DNA from: Flaccisagitta enflata
Lineage: Eukaryota > Chaetognatha > Sagittoidea > Aphragmophora
Reading direction: 5' to 3'
Assembly (NCBI GenBank): GCA_965153355.1
Contig: OZ231126.1
Coordinates: 20,150,001-20,214,000, forward strand
Length of the DNA: 64,000 bases
Shown in pieces: positions 57,701-64,000 of this stretch. Made by a program: the position numbers and the translations under genes. The notes under the pieces were generated by a model. The model had not been told where the DNA came from. It worked only from the letters and a program-made list of their open reading frames with translations, and searched no databases. Numbering within the stretch: the first letter of the stretch is position 1; each line of letters starts with the position of its first letter.

Positions 57701-60700
57701 AAAGTCAGGTCTGAGAAAAGAAAAAAGAAAGGTTTTTAAGGGTAATTACTTGTGTAATGGTTGTGTAATAACAAAAATAACCGAATTACTGGACCAGATT
57801 CATTTGATTCCATGTAAACACTTCAGGAATGCATTTAACACTGTTTGTGCATGTATATATTGGCAACTGTCATTTTTTTACCTGCAACATTCAGCTCATT
57901 CAATCGGTCAGGTACCCCCATCTTCTTAAGGTTATCACAATGCAGATCAATGAGACATGGATCGTCTGCCTTGTAGACTTGTCCATCCTTTCCCGCCTTC
58001 AGCTCACGGATCCTTTTAAAATCGAAACTCCTCTCCATGTGTAAGTCGTATCGATTATGACCGTCAGCAACTGAGGACACAAGAAATTGTTACATGAAAC
58101 TTTTTCCTTAAGTTTTTTTGGGGCAAATCAGTGCAAAGGTAGAAGGTGTTGCGCTGGTAGACATGTAGGAATTAACACAGCCAAGTGTGGATCGTCGAAC
58201 GAATGCGTTACCCAACCAACAGATCAACTGACCAAACGACAGACACAGCCAGGTATAGAGGTGCTTTGTTGTACTCAAAAACTTGTCCTATGGCAATTAT
58301 CTTCCATTTACTGCTGCTCCAGCAACTCTTGGCTAGTTTCCTGCATATAGCTATAGTAGTTTTTTCTTCGCCCAAACATTAAATAGTTGCTTACTTTTGT
58401 GCCAACGTTTTTTAAATTCAGCAATAACTGCTTCTGAAGCGGTTGTCTCGGTCCACACCCCTGGAGTTGCGGCAGGAGCGTTTGAGGTCGATGAGGCCGA
58501 GGCTGTTGAGGCTGAGGCTGCCTCAGCCGACGGTTTCGAGGTTGTGGGAGAGGCGGAAGGTAAAGACGCTGAGGCAGAGGATACCCTGGCCGCTGATTTT
58601 GAAGTTGAGCGAGACGCTGAGGCAGAAGACGCCCCAGCCGCTGATTTTGAGGTGGCTGAGGTGGCCGAGGCCGAGGATGAAGAGGGAGAGGTTCGCGGGG
58701 CTTTCGATTTAGGTGTCGAGCGAGAGGCCGAGGCAGAAGACGCTGCGGGAGAGGATGCCGCGGCAGACGATATTGATGTTGAGGTAGATGAATTGGGGGT
58801 TGATGATATACTGTGGGCCCTTTTGGTTGCTTTTCCGCTTGGTTTCTCGGAAGTAGTTTCCACCACAGTTTGCAGTTGGGTCAACGCGCCTAAGGCGTAA
58901 AGAGTCAATCTCTCCGTCTTTACTAGGTTATTCACCCTCACCTTTTTTTAGACATCAATTCTTTAAAAATTTCCAAATAATGTATGGACCTGTTTCTTGT
59001 TCCTTCAATGACGTTTGTTGTACTTCCTCCACGATCATTTTACGAATCTTCCTCTTATTTCTCTTCTCCCTCCTCTCCTTGTTGTAAGTGTAATCGGAAT
59101 CTGTGGATTAAGACATGTAACAGTGAATTTTCTTAATGGCATGTGAAGTCATTGTAGGGAATACAGTTCAGTCAGTCTTTGCTTTTTTTTACTATTTTGG
59201 AGAAATACGGTTTCCATTTTCTTATTACTGGTGACCTGAGTAATTTTTTTTCCATTTTTGGTCCTTACATAATACTTACATATTTCATGTTTGGGGAAAA
59301 AAAGTTCTTTAAAATCACAAAGTCATCCAACTATTTCCACTAATTGATCATCACTTCCACTTCGACAACCTATTCCAAGTCTCTATACTCACCCAAATCG
59401 CTGTCATCCAGATCTACCGAATTCCGGGCGTGGTATGTTAAATTGCCAGACCCTATATAATGTAGATTAAGTTACAAAAAATTTGTTAAAGAGGCTAAAA
59501 ATTTTGTGCCTCTTTAACAAATTTTTTTTCTTATCTTAAGCCCAACATTACGTTTTACTCACTCACCTTGTGTGGATGCATTCCGTTTGGGCGTTTTGGA
59601 TTCGGACTGGGAGGGTTGGGAGGTCTGAAGTGGGGTTGATGTTGGCGAGGAGAAGATCGAGGAAGTCTCATATCGTTCGCCACTCTGGTGGGAAGGATCC
59701 TCCGTTGGCCCACAAACACCTGTTTATTTGGTAACAGAAATGGGAATGCAATCTCCAATACTGTTACGTACCCATTGGAATAATCGACCAATACAAGTCC
59801 ACTAATGGTTAGAATTACCATGTTCGCGCATGTCTACGTCGTCGCCTTTACCCATTCCGGCATCTCCTCCAAAATTGACGGAGTCCGGCGCCCTTTTTGT
59901 CTTATCGCTTGACAAGCCTCGCTTTTGGATTACAGTCTCCATCTCCTCCCTTAGCTGTGTGTTCGGTCCAGCTCTTTTCTCGCCCGGTGCCGGTCTCGGG
60001 CCCGGTCCCGATCGTTGTTCTGGTCCCGGTTCTTTCTCGCCCAACCCATCAGGTGCGCCTCCGAACTCATCCCACCCAGGATCACCTCCCAAAACATTCT
60101 GACCCTCGTTCTCATCCTCGCTGTCCATCTCCCTCTCCTCTTCCTCCTCCCTGTCATCAACCTCCTCCATGGCGTCTCCAGGATCTGTATTGTCTCGTTC
60201 CTCATGCATTTCTGAGTCAAACCCAGAGTTGAAGTCGGTCGTAACCGTCTGTTGGCCTTTTGTAGCACATTTCGGTACGACATCAAAACGATCAAAAACA
60301 TTCATGTTGTCCTCTTGTTCACTATGTTGTGGAACATGTGATTTTGACTTTGAACCAGTAGACCCTGCGTCCCTGTCTTCCATCCTATCTCTAGGCGGAT
60401 GTTTTGAGGGAGGTGGCGAGAACGACGCTTCTCTTGTCAGACGTTGTGAGTGAGGAGATGAGGGAGATGGTGGACGTTTATGGTGAGGAGATGACGTAGG
60501 TTGTGTGGAGGTAAAAGATGGGAAGGATTTGGTTTGGGATGAGGAGGGGCTATTTTCCATCGCTTTCTTTTTTCTTCTTACCTCTCTCTGGCTAGTAAAG
60601 TAGGATTCTGAGGATATGTTGGTTTCCGGGCTGTTTTTGAAGGAGGTACTTTGTTGTAAAAACCCGAATGAAAGTTGTGGTGAGGAACGTGCTGGAACGG

Positions 60701-60773
60701 TTGGATCGCGTGAGGTCACCTCTCCATCCTGCGATTCTTGAGAATCCCCTCTTCCCCCCCTTTTTTCTGACAT
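51708..60773 (-). CDS. Sixteen-exon gene, about 1386-aa protein of unknown family
   Basis: Exons: 60773–59819, 59719–59567, 59452–59393, 59100–58990, 58922–58395, 58070–57882, 57710–57378, 57097–56913, 56749–56497, 56268–56063, 55857–55753, 55628–55374, 55173–55120, 53352–53075, 52498–52357, 52061–51708 (TAG). All phases match and the total is 4161 nt. The first third is disordered: Ser/Pro-rich, then acidic (EEVDDREEEEEREMDSEDEN), then Pro/Gly-rich. Exon 5 is an Ala/Ser-rich linker. From exon 6 on the sequence looks globular, with RYDLHMERSFDFKRIRELKA, DLTFLQYIHKHNLKIDEEYP, LLFTGVDGVTTFFDWLDKRY, MTKYVVNNYMTSFMPMGFEG and HAVTDLLIKWYVLPLMKREN. The C-terminus has repeated KDKGRKSK units and an acidic Ser tail. 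No catalytic motif is recognised. Introns are 60–600 bp except the 1.77-kb intron 13, which hosts a HINE-like element. Confidence 0.9.
52536..52646 (+). mobile_element. Minimal HINE-like element (111 bp) in an intron
   Basis: AACAAGGCCAAGTAGGCCAA, CGGTGCAACGTGTAGATCGT, AACGAATGCGTTACAGACCA body and hairpin AGGTGCTTGGTCGCACCT plus AAAAA. It lies in intron 14 of the 16-exon gene. Confidence 0.85.
52660..52790. repeat. (CATC)n degenerate array
   Basis: CATCCATCCATTGACCCATC-type repeats in intron 14. A short ATGAGTATTC direct repeat (four units) follows at 53021–53060. Confidence 0.8.
53808..54177 (-). mobile_element. HINE-like element with TTCTAAGTCA array, second copy
   Basis: CTTAGTTGCGTGCACGCGAC hairpin, ACAACCCGGTTTAGTG, then TCATTTT/TTCTAAGTCA-type units, then TTAGGTGTTGGCCTTGTTTT. 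It has the same structure as 49902–50297 but is more diverged. It lies in intron 13 of the 16-exon gene. Confidence 0.8.
54455..54710. repeat. (GGTT)n and (CATT)n tracts in intron 13
   Basis: GGTTGGTTGGTTGGTTGGTT at 54459–54500, and CATTCATTCATTCATTC in two blocks at 54644–54705. Confidence 0.85.
58170..58283 (+). mobile_element. Minimal HINE-like element in intron 5
   Basis: ACACAGCCAAGTGTGGATCG, AACGAATGCGTTACCCAACC, ACAGACACAGCCAGGTATAG and degraded hairpin AGGTGCTTTGTTGTACTC. The 5' AACAAGGCC is eroded. Confidence 0.7.
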
Positions 60774-62105
60774 TGTTTTTACTCTGTTTTTCAGTCTCTG
60801 ATGTTATTAGTAAATGATCGCTTAAAAAGATTCAAAGCAAACAAGTCATCAGTAGGGTCTCTCACAATGCCATAAAGAACTAAAAAGAAATTCAAAGGGC
60901 AGGAAATTCAAAGGGCAGACAGCGAGGGGGATTGGAATTATATAACCAAAAAATTTTTTCTATTGTTATTGCTTGCGTTATTTTGGGAGAACTTGATGAA
61001 TAAAAGCATTTTGTTCATAGCATCCGTTTTTTCTTTTTGCGGATACTCCCTCGTCAGTAAACCTTGCGCTGGATACAGAGGGGCGAACGTTAAAAAAAAT
61101 TTTACAGGTTTTTAACGTTTTGTAACGCTTTTTTACAGTTTTTAACAGTTTCCTACAAGAAAAAAATATAAAGAGGTGCCCGCATTACTTTTTTAACACA
61201 CACCATGTGCAGTTAAAAACTCCTTCTCGATAAGAACTGTCTTGTAAAATTATTAAAAAGAGCTTTTTAACACCTTAAAATATCTAACAGGATATGTTAA
61301 AAACCTTTTTAACTGGGTGTTAAAAACCTTTTTATCCAGTTAAAAACCTTTTTAACACGTTGTAAAAAAAGTTTTTAACATACTGTTAAAAACCTTTTAA
61401 ACAAGTTGGCAAAAAAACCTTTTAACAAGCTGTTAAAAACCTTTTTAACAAGTTATAAACCTTTTCAACAAGTCAAATACCTTATTAACAAGTTAAAAAC
61501 CTTTTTAACAGGTTTGTGAACAACTTTTCAACACGCTGTTAAAAACCTGTTTACCAAGCTGCTTAAAACCTTTTTAACAAGTTATCAAATAACTTTTTTA
61601 CATGACTGTTGAATAAAAACAGTTTTAAACCTCTCAAAAAGCATTTAAAACCTGTTTAACCACCATTTTTTACGGGGACCCTAGCTTTTTAACAGTTTTT
61701 AACAAGTCCCTGAATTAAAAGAGGGTCCCCGCTAATAAAAACTGTTAAAAACTGTTAAAAACTGTTATAAACTTTTAAAAACTGTTAAAAACTGTTAAAA
61801 AATGTTTCTAACTTTTAAAAACCCGTAAAATTTTTTTTTTCGTTCGCCCCCTCTGGATATTCGTACCTATGGATATGTATGATATGACTCAAGATCATCT
61901 TTACCCCTTCCCACATTCCCCCCCCCTTCACCACATTCCCCCTCCCTTCCTCAGGTCTTATCGAGAAGAGTAAGATGGTCAGAGTAAGAAGGTAATCTCT
62001 CACACCGCATTTCCCTTTCAATGTTTTTCTTTCTACTATTGTCCCATACGTTTCCATCTAGGAGAAAGACTGACAATCCGTTCACTCGTTCGATTTTCAA
62101 CGTGT
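60774..62105. other. Intergenic between two minus-strand genes
   Basis: Probable promoter region of the 16-exon gene (60774–61060), an inverted-repeat-bounded array (61071–61860) and the 3' flank of the next gene. No ORF with coding-like composition is present. Confidence 0.6.
61071..61860. mobile_element. TIR-bounded array of TTAAAAACC repeats
   Basis: The ends are ACAGAGGGGCGAACG at the left and CGTTCGCCCCCTCTGG at the right, followed inward by matching AAATTTTACAGGTTTTTAA-type sequence. In between are some 40 variants of GTTAAAAACCTTTTTAACAA, a unit that is itself nearly palindromic, with AAAACTGTTAAAAACTGTTA units at the right. Confidence 0.7.
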
Positions 62106-63587
62106 TTAGAAATCTCCATTCGTGCCCGTGTTGCCATCATCTGGAAAAGGATTGGGTATTACATAAAAGAAGGTCTCCATTGTCATCCAATATGTTCTAT
62201 CATTTTCATCAACAGTAATACAAGGCCAAGTAGGCCAATAAGGTGCGACGTGTGGATCGTCTAACAAATGCGTTACCCGGCCAACTGTCAGACCAACCAG
62301 CCCATCCACAGACGGACACAGCCAGTTGTAGAGGTGCTTTGTCGTACCAATAAATGGGTTAAGCATATGCAGGGGTCTCACCATCGTCGTTGTCTTTGTC
62401 GTTGTCTTCATCATCATCATGACTTTCGGTGTTAAACGAGTACTCGTTTCCTTCATCCTTCGCCTTTTTCCCGTTAACCCCGAAAGGAGTTGGACTCTCC
62501 TCAATGATTGCCCGTCGCCTTCTTTTCAATGGACGCAAGTCACCCAGATCTCCTTCACCGCTTGCATCTTCATCGACTGGGGTGAGGTGGACATCATCCC
62601 CCATTGGCTGTAGGGTAAAAGGATAGGATCGTCAGGCCAAATTCTTAAGCATGGATGGGAGCAAGGCCAACGAATAGCCCCTATATCCCTACCCTGCACC
62701 CCCCCCTCCCGTTCAACGCTTTAAACAATTTTTTTTTAGCGGACACGCGACTACACCTTACCAGTCAGTTGGTCCGTGTGTCGCTCTGTTGGTCTGTCAT
62801 ATTTTCTAATTCAAAGGGTTTTTTTTCATTACTGCTCCTGAACAACCGTTTGTGACTGGATGGCCGTGTATCTGTCCTTGTTTTACATACTTGGAGGTTT
62901 TCGTTTTCCACCACCTTCAATCGTTTTCGACTTTCAAAAACCGGTTTCTGTTTCTGTTCTTCAAAGTTTTGGGCGCCATCGTTGTCACTCAGTCCGTTTC
63001 CACCCTCCGAGCTGATGAGAAAATCGTCTCCCATAGACTGTGAAGGAAGGGGGAAGTAAATGTTGAAAGGAAACATTTGGGTTGAACAAGTAAAAGAAAT
63101 GGACAATAAAATCGCCAGTTCATACTATCTCCCCACCCCCAACACACTTGGGCTTCAAGAGTTATCAAATCAAACTCACAACGTGGGGTGTTTCCAGGTG
63201 AGTTGGGAACTCAAATGATTCCTCGATCTTTGGGATGGGGCTCAAGTGGTCGAAATCCGAGCCGAATGAGAACAACTGCTCCGAAGATGAGTCGGTCTCC
63301 TCCGAAGATGAGTCGGTCTCCTCGTAACCTTCGTTTTGGCCATCCGCATGGAGTTGGTCGTTGTAAGAGCTGTCGTTGTAAGAGCTGTCGTTGTAAGAGC
63401 TGTAACTAGTATCAGTAAGGAGAGGCTCGATGTCCGAGTGCGGAGAAGAGACGTCCGAAATGGAAGATACACCGGAAATTTGCGACAAATCGATTGTGTC
63501 GTCCTCCGGACCGTAAGAAGAAGAATCGAGCGTGACATCTTGAAGTGTTTTCGACACCGACTCTTCCTCGACTTTCTTTTGTGACAT
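62106..63587 (-). CDS. Four-exon acidic protein, 271 aa, unknown family
   Basis: Exons 63587–63180, 63037–62891, 62607–62382 and 62140–62106 (TAA). Phases agree and total 272 codons. Exon 1 (MSQKKVEEESVSKTLQDVTL) is Ser/Asp/Glu-rich with tandem SSYND units (three copies) and EETDSSS units (two copies), each in tandem DNA repeats. Exons 2 and 3 both start with a MGDD motif (SMGDDFLISSEGG and PMGDDVHLTPVDE) and each contains a basic cluster (ESRKRLKVV and LKRRRRAI), suggesting bipartite nuclear-localisation-like signals. The C-terminus is Asp/Asn-rich. It looks like a disordered nuclear acidic protein; no family is recognised. HINE-like elements sit in introns 2 and 3. Confidence 0.8.
62219..62355 (+). 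mobile_element. HINE-like element in intron 3
   Basis: ACAAGGCCAAGTAGGCCAAT, AAGGTGCGACGTGTGGATCG, AACAAATGCGTTACCCGGCC, ACAGACGGACACAGCC and hairpin AGAGGTGCTTTGTCGTACCA. The motif GGTGCGAC matches the second hairpin arm (GTCGTACC) except for one base. Confidence 0.8.
62730..62883 (-). mobile_element. HINE-like element in intron 2
   Basis: TTTTTTTAGCGGACACGCGA, CTACACCTTACCAGTCAGTT body, TTACTGCTCCTGAACAACCG, then GTGACTGGATGGCCGTGTAT and CTGTCCTTGTTTT. The hairpin is half-decayed. It ends 8 bp from the exon 2 donor. Confidence 0.7.
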
Positions 63588-63676
63588 TGCGATTGAGAGT
63601 TATGGATTTATTTTTTAGGAAAGAGGGTTGGCATGGACCTGAACGACCAAACCAAGAAGTCATGAAAAAGACAAAA

Positions 63677-64000
63677 TCATGGGATTAATGCAACCCATTC
63701 ATTTAGGGGATTTTTCTCATAGTCATATCCGGTATAAAGAGGACGGCGCAAATAATGATAAGAGGAAGTATGATCCTGTTCGTAAAATGTTGACTTGAAT
63801 TCCTCTAAGAGGACTACGTTAAACCTTTTGTTGGGAGTTTTTTGGTCAATCTTTGGAACACGTGTATGGGGATCAATTGTAACAGAAAAAACCTGTCCAA
63901 AGAAGCCCAATTTTGATGAATCCTCTTTTGCTATGAGTAGATTATCGATTCGAACAAACTCGGTGTCTGATTTGAAGTAAAATGTTGTCTTATGAAAGTT
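63677..64000 (-). CDS. C-terminal part of a gene cut by the window edge
   Basis: An uninterrupted minus-strand frame enters at 64000 and stops (TGA) at 63677–63679, giving 107 residues. It contains TEFVRIDNLLIAKEDSSKLG, FFGQVFSVTIDPHTRVPKID, KTPNKRFNVVLLEEFKSTFY and YLRRPLYTGYDYEKNPLNEW. The alternating hydrophobic pattern suggests a beta-rich globular domain. Its stop is only 90 bp from the start codon of the next minus-strand gene. No family is recognised. Confidence 0.7.
   Translation of the reverse strand, partial: NFHKTTFYFKSDTEFVRIDNLLIAKEDSSKLGFFGQVFSVTIDPHTRVPKIDQKTPNKRFNVVLLEEFKSTFYEQDHTSSYHYLRRPLYTGYDYEKNPLNEWVALIP

Noticed and set aside
58397-58900. 167-residue acidic plus-strand ORF
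   Set aside because: Antisense shadow of the Ala/Ser-rich exon 5 of the 16-exon minus-strand gene, whose phases close.

Overview
This is nuclear DNA from a eukaryote. Genes are split by GT–AG introns, the intergenic and intronic DNA is dominated by microsatellites and transposon-like repeats, and there is no operon structure. I cannot name the organism. The repeat landscape (GTCY-cored elements ending in a hairpin, MITEs, long GAAA, AAC and GA tracts) and the lack of close look-alikes for the proteins suggest a large, repeat-rich genome of a poorly sampled lineage. This is inference only.

I rebuilt eight coding units by joining exons whose splice sites and phases agree. They are: (1) a minus-strand gene at 717–4783, with cysteine-rich and acidic regions and a possible ASH/MSP-like beta domain; (2) a minus-strand gene at 7748–11684 with very long polyQ and polyN tracts; (3) a plus-strand six-exon coiled-coil protein at 18253–29259; (4) a plus-strand six-exon ankyrin-repeat protein at 33967–42629; (5) a plus-strand five-exon low-complexity protein at 43402–48600; (6) a minus-strand 16-exon gene at 51708–60773 encoding about 1386 residues, all phases closing, of unknown family; (7) a small acidic minus-strand four-exon gene at 62106–63587; (8) a minus-strand gene cut by the window's right edge at 63677–64000. 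A possible 51-residue ORF lies divergent to gene 3. Repeats swell the introns of genes 3–5 to kilobases, while the last 12 kb is compact with introns of mostly 60–500 bp.

The rest is a nested archive of mobile DNA. The most abundant family (about 25 copies) has a 5' end AACAAGGCC, a variable (GTCY)n/(GGTT)n body and a 3' hairpin followed by AAAA. A subterminal 5' motif is the reverse complement of the second hairpin arm, and the two change together between subfamilies. This is the architecture of Helentron-derived non-autonomous elements (DINE-1/mini-me/HINE), so I call these HINE-like. One copy is split by a 4.4-kb element with long inverted repeats and a perfect 10-bp target duplication, which is Mutator-like. 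Other elements are inverted-repeat carriers of a 20-bp minisatellite, several MITEs, a foldback element, a 0.7-kb direct duplication flanking one exon, and a 5.5-kb intron made almost wholly of GAAA satellite.

The genes do not form an evident pathway. The main content of interest is new gene models that simple ORF calling misses and the layered, structured repeat biology.
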